Origin: Odiellus spinosus | Lineage: Eukaryota; Arthropoda; Arachnida; Opiliones; Phalangiidae | DNA length: 64,000 nt | Assembly (NCBI GenBank): GCA_963920705.1 | Contig: CAWUCO010000167.1 | Location: 992,001-1,056,000, forward strand | Direction of reading: 5' to 3' | Shown here: positions 24,708 through 38,000 of the stretch, one piece after another | Layout of the letters: the number at the start of each line of letters is the position of its first letter | Position numbering within the stretch: the stretch's first letter is position 1 | The notes under the pieces: generated by a model | What the model was told of the DNA's origin: nothing | Seen by the model: the letters and a program-made list of their open reading frames with translations, nothing else | Database searches by the model: none | Program-made: the position numbers and the translations under genes

Positions 24708-27700
24708 GTCAAATTTCAGATTTTAAAAATTCGCTTTTTGATATTAGATGTTTTTTGAATTGACCATATTTTCCATGTTTTTCCACGGATTTTCAAAAAC
24801 TCTTGTTTTTTAGATAGACCAATATTTGGTCTTTCGAGTGGTGTTAATTTTGTCTAAATCGCTTAAAAATCAAATGTTTTGTGTCCATTTGAATCCAATA
24901 ATCTTGGATTTTTAAGCGTTTTTGCTTAATTTTAACCAATTTTATATTTGTCACGTTTTGGCAATTTAGACAAAACCAAAGTCATTCGAAAGAGCAATTA
25001 ATGGACAATCTAAATATTAAGAGTTTTCAAAAATCCGTTGAAAAACAAGAAAAAAATGGCCAATTCAAGAAATCATACAATATCAAAATAGTCAAATTTC
25101 AGATTTTAAAAATTCGCTTTTTGATATTAAATGTTTTTTGAATTGACCATGTTTTCCATGTTTTTCCACGGATTTTCCAAAACTCTTGTTTTTTAGATAG
25201 ACCAATATTTGCTCTTTCGAGTGGTGTTAATTTTGTCTAAATCGCTTAAAAATCAAATGTTTTGTGTCCATTTGAATCCAATAATCTTGGATTTTTAAGC
25301 GTTTTTGCTTAATTTTAACCAATTTTATATTTGTCACGTTTTGGCAATTTAGACAAAACCAAAGTCATTCGAAAGAGCAATTAATGGACAGTCTAAATAA
25401 TAAGAGTTTTCAAAAATCCGTTGAAAAACAAGAAAAATATGGCCAATTCAAGAAATCATACAATTTCAAAAAAGTCAAATTTCAGATTTTAAATATTCGC
25501 TTTTTGATATTAGATGTTTTTTGAATTGACCATATTTTCCATGTTTTTCAACGGATTTTCCAAAACTCTTGTTTTTTAGATAGTCCAATATTTGCTCTTT
25601 CGATAGGTGTTGATTTTGTCTAAATCGCTTAAAAATCAAATGTTTTGTGTCCATTTGAATCCAATAATCTTGGATTTTTAAGCGTTTTTGCTTAATTTTA
25701 ACCAATTTTATATTTGTCACGTTTTGGCAATTTAGACAAAACCAAAGTCATTCGAAAGAGCAATTAATGGACAGTCAAAATAATAAGATTTTTCAAAAAT
25801 CCGTTGAAAAACAAGAAAAATATGGCCAATTCAAGAAATCATACAATATCAAAATAGTCAAATTTCAGATTTTAAAAATTCGCTTTTTGATATTAAATGT
25901 TTTTTGAATTGACCATGTTTTCCATGTTTTACAACGGATTTTCCAAAACTCTTGTTTTTTAGATAGTCCAATATTTGTTCTTTCGATAGGTGTTGATTTT
26001 GTCTAAATCGCTTAAAAATCAAATGTTTTGTGTCCATTTGAATCCAATAATCTTGGATTTTTAAGCGTTTTTGCTTAATTTTAACCAATTTTATATTTGT
26101 CACGTTTTGGCAATTTAGACAAAACCAAAGTCATTCGAAAGAGCAATTAATGGACAGTCTAAATAATAAGAGTTTTCAAAAATCCGTTTAAAAACAAGAA
26201 ACATATGGCCAATTCAAGAAATCATACAATATCAAAATAGTCAAATTTCAGATTTTAAAAATTAGCTTTTTGATATTAGATGTTTTTTGAATTGACCATA
26301 TTTTCCATGTTTTTCAACGGATTTTCCAAAACTCTTGTTTTTTAGATAGTCCAATATTTGCTCTTTCGATAGGTGTGGATTTTGTCTAAATCGCTTAAAA
26401 ATCAAATGTTTTGTGTACATTTGAATCCAATAATCTTGGATTTTTAAGCGTTTTTGCTTAATTTTAACCAATTTTATATTTGTCACGTTTTGGCAATTTA
26501 GACAAAACCAAAGTCATTCGAAAGAGCATTAATGAACAGATTAAATAATAACAGTTTTCAAAAATCCGTTGAAAAACAAGAAAAATATGGCCAATTCAAG
26601 AAATCATACAATATCAAAATAGTCAAATTTCAGATTTTAAAAATTCGCTTTTTGATATTAGATGTTTTTTGAATTGACCATATTTTCCATGTTTTTCCAC
26701 GGATTTTCAAAAACTCTTGTTTTTTAGATAGACCAATATTTGCTCTTTCGAGTGGTGTTAATTTTGTCTAAATCGCTTAAAAATCAAATGTTTTGTGTCC
26801 ATTTGAATCCAATAATCTTGGATTTTTAAGCGTTTTTGCTTAATTTTAACCAATTTTATATTTGTCACGTTTTGGCAATTTAGACAAAACCAAAGTCATT
26901 CGAAAGAGCAATTAATGGACAGTCAAAATAATAAGAGTTTTCAAAAATCCGTTGAAAAACAAGAAAAATATGGCCAATTCAAGAAATCATACAATATCAA
27001 AATAGTCAAATTTCAGATTTTAAAAATTCGCTTTTTGATATTAAATGTTTTTTGAATTGACCATGTTTTCCATGTTTTACAACGGATTTTCCAAAACTCT
27101 TGTTTTTTAGATAGTCCAATATTTGTTCTTTCGATAGTTGTTGATTTTGTCTAAATCGCTTAAAAATCAAATGTTTTGTGTCCATTTGAATCCAATAATC
27201 TTGGATTTTTAAGCGTTTTTGCTTAATTTTAACCAATTTTATATTTGTCACGTTTTGGCAATTTAGACAAAACCAAAGTAATTCGAAAGAGCATTAATGA
27301 ACAGACTAAATAATAACAGTTTTCAAAAATCCGTTGAAAAACAAGAAACATATGGCCAATTCAAAAAATCATACAATATCAAAATAGTCAAATTTCAGAT
27401 TTTAAAAATTCGCATTTTTGATATTAGATGTTTTTTGAATTGACCATATTTTCCATGTTTTTCAACGGATTTTCCAAAACTCTTGTTTTTTAGATAGTCC
27501 AATATTTGCTCTTTCGATAGGTGTGGATTTTGTCTAAATCGCTTAAAAATCAAATGTTTTGTGTACATTTGAATCCAATAATCTTGGATTTTTAAGCGTT
27601 TTTGCTTAATTTTAACCAATTTTATATTTGTCACGTTTTGGCAATTTAGACAAAACCAAAGTCATTCGAAAGAGCAATTAATGGACAGTCAAAATAATAA

Positions 27701-28917
27701 GAGTTTTCAAAAATCCGTTGAAAAACAAGAAAAATATGGCCAATTCAAGAAATCATACAATATCAAAATAGTCAAATTTCAGATTTTAAAAATTCGCTTT
27801 TTGATATTAAATGTTTTTTGAATTGACCATGTTTTCCATGTTTTACAACGGATTTTCCAAAACTCTTGTTTTTTAGATAGTCCAATATTTGTTCTTTCGA
27901 TAGTTGTTGATTTTGTCTAAATCGCTTAAAAATCAAATGTTTTGTGTCCATTTGAATCCAATAATCTTGGATTTTTAAGCGTTTTTGCTTAATTTTAACC
28001 AATTTTATATTTGTCACATTTTGGCAATTTAGACAAAACCAAAGTCATTCGAAAGAGCATTAATGAACAGACTAAATAATAACAGTTTTCAAAAATCCGT
28101 TGAAAAACAAGAAAAATATGGCCAATTCAAGAAATCATACAATATCAAAATAGTCAAATTTCAGATTTTAAAAATTCGCTTTTTGATATTAGATGTTTTT
28201 TGAATTGACCATATTTTCCATGTTTTTCCACGGATTTTCAAAAACTCTTGTTTTTTAGATAGAACAATATTTGCTCTTTCGAGTGGTGTTAATTTTGTCT
28301 AAATCGCTTAAAAATCAAATGTTTTGTGTCCATTTGAATCCAATAATCTTGGATTTTTAAGCGTTTTTGCTTAATTTTAACCAATTTTATATTTGTCACG
28401 TTTTGGCAATTTAGACAAAACCAAAGTCATTCGAAAGAGCAATTAATGGACAGTCTAAATAATAAGAGTTTTCAAAAATCCGTTGAAAACCAAGAAAAAT
28501 ATGGCCAATTCAAGAAATCATACAATATCAAAATAGTCAAATTTCAGATTTTAAAAATTCGCTTTTTGATATTAAATGTTTTTTGAATTGACCATGTTTT
28601 CCATGTTTTACAACGGATTTTCCAAAACTCTTGTTTTTTAGATAGTTCAATATTTGTTCTTTCAATAGGTGTTGATTTTGTCTAAATCGCTTAAAAATCA
28701 AATGTTTTGTGTCCATTTGAATCCAATAATCTTGGATTTTTAAGCGTTTTTGCTTATTTTAACCAATTTTATATTTGTCACGTTTTGGCAATTTAGACAA
28801 AACCAAAGTCATTCGAAAGAGCAATTAATGGACAGTCTAAATAATAAGAGTTTTCAAAAATCCGTTGAAAAACAAGAAAAATATGTTCAATTCAAGAAAT
28901 CATACAATATCAAAATA
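24349..28917. repeat. Irregular satellite stretch with partial 766-bp dimer
   Basis: Twelve monomers start at 24349, 24708, 25090, 25474, 25857, 26240, 26622, 27005, 27387, 27771, 28153 and 28536. Arm 2 with the shortened AGAGCATTAATGAACAG appears repeatedly (about 24611, 26526, 27290, 28056). The R-like monomers at 27005 and 27771, both with TTCGATAGTTGTTG, give a local 766-bp period. The unit at 25474 is an A-type monomer like those at 4050-9788, which links the two regions. Confidence 0.8.
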
Positions 28918-31900
28918 GTAAAATTTCAGATTTTAAAAATTCGCTTTTTGATATTAAATGTTTTTTGAATTGATAATGTTTTACATGTTTTACAACGGAT
29001 TTTCCAAAACTCTTGTTTTTTAGATAGTCCAATATTTGTTCTTTCGATAGGTGTTGATTTTGTCTAAATCGCTTAAAAATCAAATGTTTTGTGTCCATTT
29101 GAATCCAATAATCTTGGATTTTTAAGCGTTTTTGCTTAATTTTAACCAATTTTATATTTGTCACGTTATGGCAATTTAGAAAAAACCAAAGTCATTCGAA
29201 AGAGCAATTAATGGACAGTCTAAATAATAAGAGTTTTCAAAAATCCGTAGAAAAACAAGAAAAATATGGCCAATTCAAGAAATCATACAATTTCAAAAAA
29301 GTCAAATTTCACATTTTAAATATTCGCTTTTTGATATTAGATGTTTTTTGAATTGACCATATTTTCCATGTTTTTCAACGGATTTTCCAAAACTCTTGTT
29401 TTTTAGATAGTCCAATATTTGCTCTTTCGATAGGTGTTGATTTTGTCTAAATCGCTTAAAAATCAAATGTTTTGTGTCCATTTGAATCCAATAATCTTGG
29501 ATTTTTAAGCGTTTTTGCTTAATTTTAACCAATTTTATATTTGTCACGTTTTGGCAATTTAGACAAAACCAATGTTATTCGAAAGAGCAATTAATGGACA
29601 GTCAAAATAATAAGAGTTTTCAAAAATCCGTTGAAAAACAAGAAAAATATGGCCAATTCAAGAAATCATACAATATCAAAATAGTCAAATTTCAGATTTT
29701 AAAAATACGCTTTTTGATATTAAATGTTTTTTGAATTGACCATGTTTTCCATGTTTTACAACGGATTTTCCAAAACTCTTGTTTTTAGATAGTCCAATAT
29801 TTGTTCTTTCGATAGGTGTTGATTTTGTCTAAATCGCTTAAAAATCAAATGTTTTGTGTCCATTTCAATCCAATAATCTTGGATTTTTAAGCGTTTTTGC
29901 TTAATTTTAACCAATTTTATATTTGTCACGTTTTGGCAATTTAGACAAAACCAAAGTCATTCGAAAGAGCAATTAATGGACAGTCTAAATAATAAGAGTT
30001 TTCAAAAATCCGTTTAAAAACAAGAAAAATATGGCCAATTCAAGAAATCATACAATATCAAAATAGTCAAATTTCAGATTTTAAAAATTAGCTTTTTGAT
30101 ATTAGATGTTTTTTGAATTGACCTTATTTTCCATGTTTTTCAACGGATTTTCCAAAACTCTTGTTTTTTAGATAGTCCAATATTTGCTCTTTCGATAGGT
30201 GTGGATTTTGTCTAAATCACTTAAAAATCAAATGTTTTGTGTACATTTGAATCCAATAATCTTGGATTTTTAAGCGTTTTTGCTTAATTTTAACCAATTT
30301 TATATTTGTCACGTTTTGGCAATTTAGACAAAACCAAAGTCATTCGAAAGAGCATTAATGAACAGACTAAATAATAAGAGTTTTCAAAAATCCGTTGAAA
30401 AACAAGAAAAATATGGTCAATTCAAGAAATCATACAATATCAAAATAGTCAAATTTCAGATTTGAAAAATTCGCTTTTTGATATTAAATGTTTTTTGAAT
30501 TGACCATGTTTTCCATGTTTTACAACGGATTTTCCAAAACTCTTGTTTTTTAGATAGTCCAAATTTTAGTTCTTTCGATAGGTGTTGATTTTGTCTAAAT
30601 CGCTTAAAAATCAAATGTTTTGTGTCCATTTGAATCCAATAATCTTGAATTTTTAAGCGTTTTTGCTTAATTTTAACCAATTTTATATTTGTCACGTTTT
30701 GGCAATTTAGACAAAACCAAAGTCATTCGAAAGAGCAATTAATGGACAGTCTAAATAATAAGAGTTTTCAAAAATCCGTTGAAAAACAAGAAAAATATGT
30801 TCAATTCAAGAAATCATACAATATCAAAATAGTAAAATTTCAGATTTTAAAAATTCGCTTTTTGATATTAAATGTTTTTTGAATTGATAATGTTTTACAT
30901 GTTTTACAACGGATTTTCCAAAACTCTTGTTTTTTAGATAGTCCAATATTTGTTCTTTCGACAGGTGTTGATTTTGTCTAAATCGCTTAAAAATCAAATG
31001 TTTTGTGTCCATTTGAATCCAATAATCTTGGATTTTTAAGCGTTTTTGCTTAATTTTAACCAATTTTATATTTGTCACGTTATGGCAATTTAGAAAAAAC
31101 CAAAGTCATTCGAAAGAGCAATTAATGGACAGTCTAAATAATAAGAGTTTTCAAAAATCCGTTGAAAAACAAGAAAAATATGGCCAATTCAAGAAATCAT
31201 ACAATTTCAAAAAAGTCAAATTTCACATTTTAAATATTCGCTTTTTGATATTAGATGTTTTTTGAATTGACCATATTTTCCATGTTTTTCAACGGATTTT
31301 CCAAAACTGTTGTTTTTTAGATAGTCCAATATTTGCTCTTTCGATAGGTGTTGATTTTGTCTAAATCGCTAAAAAATCAAATGTTTTGTGTCCATTTGAA
31401 TCCAATAATCTTGGATTTTTAAGCGTTTTTGCTTAATTTTAACCAATTTTATATTTGTCACGTTTTGGCAATTTAGACAAAACCAAAGTCATTCGAAAGA
31501 GCAATTAATGGACAGTCAAAATAATAAGAGTTTTCAAAAATCCGTTGAAAAACAAGAAAAATATGGCCAATTCAAGAAATCATACAATATCAAAATAGTC
31601 AAATTTCAGATTTTAAAAATTCGCTTTTTGATATTAAATGTTTTTTGAATTGACCATGTTTTCCATGTTTTACAACGGATTTTCCAAAACTCTTGTTTTT
31701 AGATAGTCCAATATTTGTTCTTTCGATAGGTGTTGATTTTGTCTAAATCGCTTAAAAATCAAATGTTTTGTGTCCATTTCAATCCAATAATCTTGGATTT
31801 TTAAGCGTTTTTGCTTAATTTTAACCAATTTTATATTTGTCACGTTTTGGCAATTTAGACAAAACCAAAGTCATTCGAAAGAGCAATTAATGGACAGTCT

Positions 31901-34900
31901 AAATAATAAGAGTTTTCAAAAATCCGTTGAAAAACAAGAAAAATATGTTCAATTCAAGAAATCATACAATATCAAAATAGTAAAATTTCAGATTTTAAAA
32001 ATTCGCTTTTTGATATTAAATGTTTTTTGAATTGATAATGTTTTACATGTTTTACAACGGATTTTCCAAAACTCTTGTTTTTTAGATAGTCCAATATTTG
32101 TTCTTTCGATAGGTGTTGATTTTGTCTAAATCGCTTAAAAATCAAATGTTTTGTGTCCATTTGAATCCAATAATCTTGGATTTTTAAGCGTTTTTGCTTA
32201 ATTTTAACCAATTTTATATTTGTCACGTTATGGCAATTTAGAAAAAACCAAAGTCATTCGAAAGAGCAATTAATGGACAGTCTAAATAATAAGAGTTTTC
32301 AAAAATCCGTTGAAAAACAAGAAAAATATGGCCAATTCAAGAAATCATACAATTTCAAAAAAGTCAAATTTCACATTTTAAATATTCGCTTTTTGATATT
32401 AGATGTTTTTTGAATTGACCATATTTTCCATGTTTTTCAACGGATTTTCCAAAACTCTTGTTTTTTAGATAGTCCAATATTTGCTCTTTCGATAGGTGTT
32501 GATTTTGTCTAAATCGCTTAAAAATCAAATGTTTTGTGTCCATTTGAATCCAATAATCTTGGATTTTTAAGCGTTTTTGCTTAATTTTAACCAATTTTAT
32601 ATTTGTCACGTTTTGGCAATTTAGACAAATCCAATGTTATTCGAAAGAGCAATTAATGGACAGTCAAAATAATAAGAGTTTTCAAAAATCCGTTGAAAAA
32701 CAAGAAAAATATGGCCAATTCAAGAAATCATACAATATCAAAATAGTCAAATTTCAGATTTTAAAAATACGCTTTTTGATATTAAATGTTTTTTGAATTG
32801 ACCATGTTTTCCATGTTTTACAACGGATTTTCCAAAACTCTTGTTTTTAGATAGTCCAATATTTGTTCTTTCGATAGGTGTTGATTTTGTCTAAATCGCT
32901 TAAAAATCAAATGTTTTGTGTCCATTTCAATCCAATAATCTTGGATTTTTAAGCGTTTTTGCTTAATTTTAACCAATTTTATATTTGTCACGTTTTGGCA
33001 ATTTAGACAAAACCAAAGTCATTCGAAAGAGCAATTAATGGACAGTCTAAATAATAAGAGTTTTCAAAAATCCGTTTAAAAACAAGAAAAATATGGCCAA
33101 TTCAAGAAATCATACAATATCAAAATAGTCAAATTTCAGATTTTAAAAATTAGCTTTTTGATATTAGATGTTTTTTGAATTGACCTTATTTTCCATGTTT
33201 TTCAACGGATTTTCCAAAACTCTTGTTTTTTAGATAGTCCAATATTTGCTCTTTCGATAGGTGTGGATTTTGTCTAAATCACTTAAAAATCAAATGTTTT
33301 GTGTACATTTGAATCCAATAATCTTGGATTTTTAAGCGTTTTTGCTTAATTTTAACCAATTTTATATTTGTCACGTTTTGGCAATTTAGACAAAACCAAA
33401 GTCATTCGAAAGAGCATTAATGAACAGACTAAATAATAAGAGTTTTCAAAAATCCGTTGAAAAACAAGAAAAATATGGTCAATTCAAGAAATCATACAAT
33501 ATCAAAATAGTCAAATTTCAGATTTTAAAAATTCGCTTTTTGATATTAAATGTTTTTTGAATTGACCATGTTTTCCATGTTTTACAACGGATTTTCCAAA
33601 ACTCTTGTTTTTTAGATAGTCCAAATTTTAGTTCTTTCGATAGGTGTTGATTTTGTCTAAATCGCTTAAAAATCAAATGTTTTGTGTCCATTTGAATCCA
33701 ATAATCTTGAATTTTTAAGCGTTTTTGCTTAATTTTAACCAATTTTATATTTGTCACGTTTTGGCAATTTAGACAAAACCAAAGTCATTCGAAAGAGCAA
33801 TTAATGGACAGTCTAAATAATAAGAGTTTTCAAAAATCCGTTGAAAAACAAGAAAAATATGTTCAATTCAAGAAATCATACAATATCAAAATAGTAAAAT
33901 TTCAGATTTTAAAAATTCGCTTTTTGATATTAAATGTTTTTTGAATTGATAATGTTTTACATGTTTTACAACGGATTTTCCAAAACTCTTGTTTTTTAGA
34001 TAGTCCAATATTTGTTCTTTCGACAGGTGTTGATTTTGTCTAAATCGCTTAAAAATCAAATGTTTTGTGTCCATTTGAATCCAATAATCTTGGATTTTTA
34101 AGCGTTTTTGCTTAATTTTAACCAATTTTATATTTGTCACGTTATGGCAATTTAGAAAAAACCAAAGTCATTCGAAAGAGCAATTAATGGACAGTCTAAA
34201 TAATAAGAGTTTTCAAAAATCCGTTGAAAAACAAGAAAAATATGGCCAATTCAAGAAATCATACAATTTCAAAAAAGTCAAATTTCACATTTTAAATATT
34301 CGCTTTTTGATATTAGATGTTTTTTGAATTGACCATATTTTCCATGTTTTTCAACGGATTTTCCAAAACTGTTGTTTTTTAGATAGTCCAATATTTGCTC
34401 TTTCGATAGGTGTTGATTTTGTCTAAATCGCTAAAAAATCAAATGTTTTGTGTCCATTTGAATCCAATAATCTTGGATTTTTAAGCGTTTTTGCTTAATT
34501 TTAACCAATTTTATATTTGTCACGTTTTGGCAATTTAGACAAAACCAAAGTCATTCGAAAGAGCAATTAATGGACAGTCAAAATAATAAGAGTTTTCAAA
34601 AATCCGTTGAAAAACAAGAAAAATATGGCCAATTCAAGAAATCATACAATATCAAAATAGTCAAATTTCAGATTTTAAAAATTCGCTTTTTGATATTAAA
34701 TGTTTTTTGAATTGACCATGTTTTCCATGTTTTACAACGGATTTTCCAAAACTCTTGTTTTTAGATAGTCCAATATTTGTTCTTTCGATAGGTGTTGATT
34801 TTGTCTAAATCGCTTAAAAATCAAATGTTTTGTGTCCATTTCAATCCAATAATCTTGGATTTTTAAGCGTTTTTGCTTAATTTTAACCAATTTTATATTT

Positions 34901-35041
34901 GTCACGTTTTGGCAATTTAGACAAAACCAAAGTCATTCGAAAGAGCAATTAATGGACAGTCTAAATAATAAGAGTTTTCAAAAATCCATTTAAAAACAAG
35001 AAAAATATGGCCAATTCAAGAAATCATACAATATCAAAATA
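28918..35041. repeat. Alternating HOR modules T-U-V-W-Z and T-U-V (3062-bp super-period)
   Basis: T monomers start at 28918, 30832, 31980 and 33894, spaced 1914, 1148 and 1914 bp. They are marked by the preceding ATATGTTCAATTC, AGTAAAATTTCAG and TTGATAATGTTTTACATG. U has TTCACATTTTAAATATTCGC, V has TTGTTTTTAGATAG and CATTTCAATCC, W has AATTAGC with GACCTTATTTTCC, and Z has CCAAATTTTAGTTC with TCTTGAATTTTTAAG. The order is TUVWZ-TUV-TUVWZ-TUV. Private changes such as TCGACAGGTG are shared by the 30832 and 33894 T copies, which shows the 3062-bp unit was copied as a whole. Confidence 0.88.
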
Positions 35042-38000
35042 GTCAAATTTCAGATTTTAAAAATTAGCTTTTTGATATTAGATGTTTTTTGAATTGACCT
35101 TATTTTCCATGTTTTTCAACGGATTTTCCAAAACTCTTGTTTTTTAGATAGTCCAATATTTGCTCTTTCGATAGGTGTGGATTTTGTCTAAATCACTTAA
35201 AAATCAAATGTTTTGTGTACATTTGAATCCAATAATCTTGGATTTTTAAGCGTTTTTGCTTAATTTTAACCAATTTTATATTTGTCACGTTTTGGCAATT
35301 TAGACAAAACCAAAGTCATTCGAAAGAGCATTAATGAACAGACTAAATAATAAGAGTTTTCAAAAATCCGTTGAAAAACAAGAAAAATATGGTCAATTCA
35401 AGAAATCATACAATATCAAAATAGTCAAATTTCAGATTTTAAAAATTCGCTTTTTGATATTAAATGTTTTTTGAATTGACCATGTTTTCCATGTTTTACA
35501 ACGGATTTTCCAAAACTCTTGTTTTTTAGATAGTCCAAATTTTAGTTCTTTCGATAGGTGTTGATTTTGTCTAAATCGCTTAAAAATCAAATGTTTTGTG
35601 TCCATTTGAATCCAATAATCTTGAATTTTTAAGCGTTTTTGCTTAATTTTAACCAATTTTATATTTGTCACGTTTTGGCAATTTAGACAAAACCAAAGTC
35701 ATTCGAAAGAGCAATTAATGGACAGTCTAAATAATAAGAGTTTTCAAAAATCCGTTGAAAAACAAGAAAAATATGGCCAATTCAAGAAATCGTACAATTT
35801 CAAAAAAGTCAAATTTCAGATTTTAAATATTCGCTTTTTGATATTAGATGTTTTTTGAATTGACCATATTTTCCATTTTTTTCAACGGATTTTCCAAAAC
35901 TCTTGTTTTTTAGATAGTCCAATATTTGCTCTTTCGATTAGTGTTGATTTTGTCTAAATCGCTTAAAAATCAAATGTTTTGTGTCCATTTGAATCCAATA
36001 ATCTTGGATTTTTAAGCGTTTTTGCTTAATTTTAACCAATTTTATATTTGTCACGTTTTGGCAATTTAGACAAAACCAAAGTCATTCGAAAGAGCAATTA
36101 ATGGACAGTCTAAATAATAAGAGTTTTCAAAAATCCGTTTAAAAACAAGAAAAATATGGCCAATTCAAGAAATCATACAATATCAAAATAGTCAAATTTC
36201 AGATTTTAAAAATTAGCTTTTTGATATTAGATGTTTTTTGAATTGACCATATTTTCCATGTTTTTAAACGGATTTTCCAAATTTCTTGTTTTTTAGATAG
36301 TCCAATATTTGCTCTTTCGATTAGTGTTGATTTTGTCTAAATCGCTTAAAAATCAAATGTTTTGTGTCCATTTGAATCCAATAATCTTGGATTTTTAAGC
36401 GTTTTTGCTTAATTTTAACCAATTTTATATTTGTCACGTTTTGGCAATTTAGGCAAAACCAAAGTCATTCGAAAGAGCAATTAATGGACAGTCTAAATAA
36501 TAAGAGTTTTCAAAAATCCGTTTAAAAACAAGAAAAATATGGCCAATTCAAGAAATCATACAATATCAAAATAGTCAAATTTCAGATTTTAAAAATTAGC
36601 TTTTTGATATTAGATGTTTTTTGAATTGACCATATTTTCCATGTTTTTAAACGGATTTTCCAAATTTCTTGTTTTTTAGATAGTCCAATATTTGCTCTTT
36701 CGATAGGTGTGGATTTTGTCTAAATCGCTTAAAAATCAAATGTTTTGTGTACATTTGAATCCAATAATCTTGGATTTTTAAGCGTTTTTGCTTAATTTTA
36801 ACCAATTTTATATTTGTCACGTTTTGGCAATTTAGACAAAACCAAAGTCATTCGAAAGAGCAATTAATGGACAGTCTAAATAATAAGAGTTTTCAAAAAT
36901 CCGTTGAAAAACAAGAAAAATATGGCCAATTCAAGAAATCGTACAATTTCAAAAAAGTCAAATTTCAGATTTTAAATATTCGCTTTTTGATATTAGATGT
37001 TTTTTGAATTGACCATATTTTCCATTTTTTTCAACGGATTTTCCAAAACTCTTGTTTTTTAGATAGTCCAATATTTGCTCTTTCGATTAGTGTTGATTTT
37101 GTCTAAATCGCTTAAAAATCAAATGTTTTGTGTCCATTTGAATCCAATAATCTTGGATTTTTAAGCGTTTTTGCTTAATTTTAACCAATTTTATATTTGT
37201 CACGTTTTGGCAATTTAGACAAAACCAAAGTCATTCGAAAGAGCAATTAATGGACAGTCTAAATAATAAGAGTTTTCAAAAATCCGTTTAAAAACAAGAA
37301 AAATATGGCCAATTCAAGAAATCATACAATATCAAAATAGTCAAATTTCAGATTTTAAAAATTAGCTTTTTGATATTAGATGTTTTTTGAATTGACCTTA
37401 TTTTCCATGTTTTTCAACGGATTTTCCAAAACTCTTGTTTTTTAGATAGTCCAATATTTGCTCTTTCGATAGGTGTGGATTTTGTCTAAATCACTTAAAA
37501 ATCAAATGTTTTGTGTACATTTGAATCCAATAATCTTGGATTTTTAAGCGTTTTTGCTTAATTTTAACCAATTTTATATTTGTCACGTTTTGGCAATTTA
37601 GACAAAACCAAAGTCATTCGAAAGAGCATTAATGAACAGACTAAATAATAAGAGTTTTCAAAAATCCGTTGAAAAACAAGAAAAATATGGTCAATTCAAG
37701 AAATCATACAATATCAAAATAGTCAAATTTCAGATTTTAAAAATTCGCTTTTTGATATTAAATGTTTTTTGAATTGACCATGTTTTCCATGTTTTACAAC
37801 GGATTTTCCAAAACTCTTGTTTTTTAGATAGTCCAAATTTTAGTTCTTTCGATAGGTGTTGATTTTGTCTAAATCGCTTAAAAATCAAATGTTTTGTGTC
37901 CATTTGAATCCAATAATCTTGAATTTTTAAGCGTTTTTGCTTAATTTTAACCAATTTTATATTTGTCACGTTTTGGCAATTTAGACAAAACCAAAGTCAT

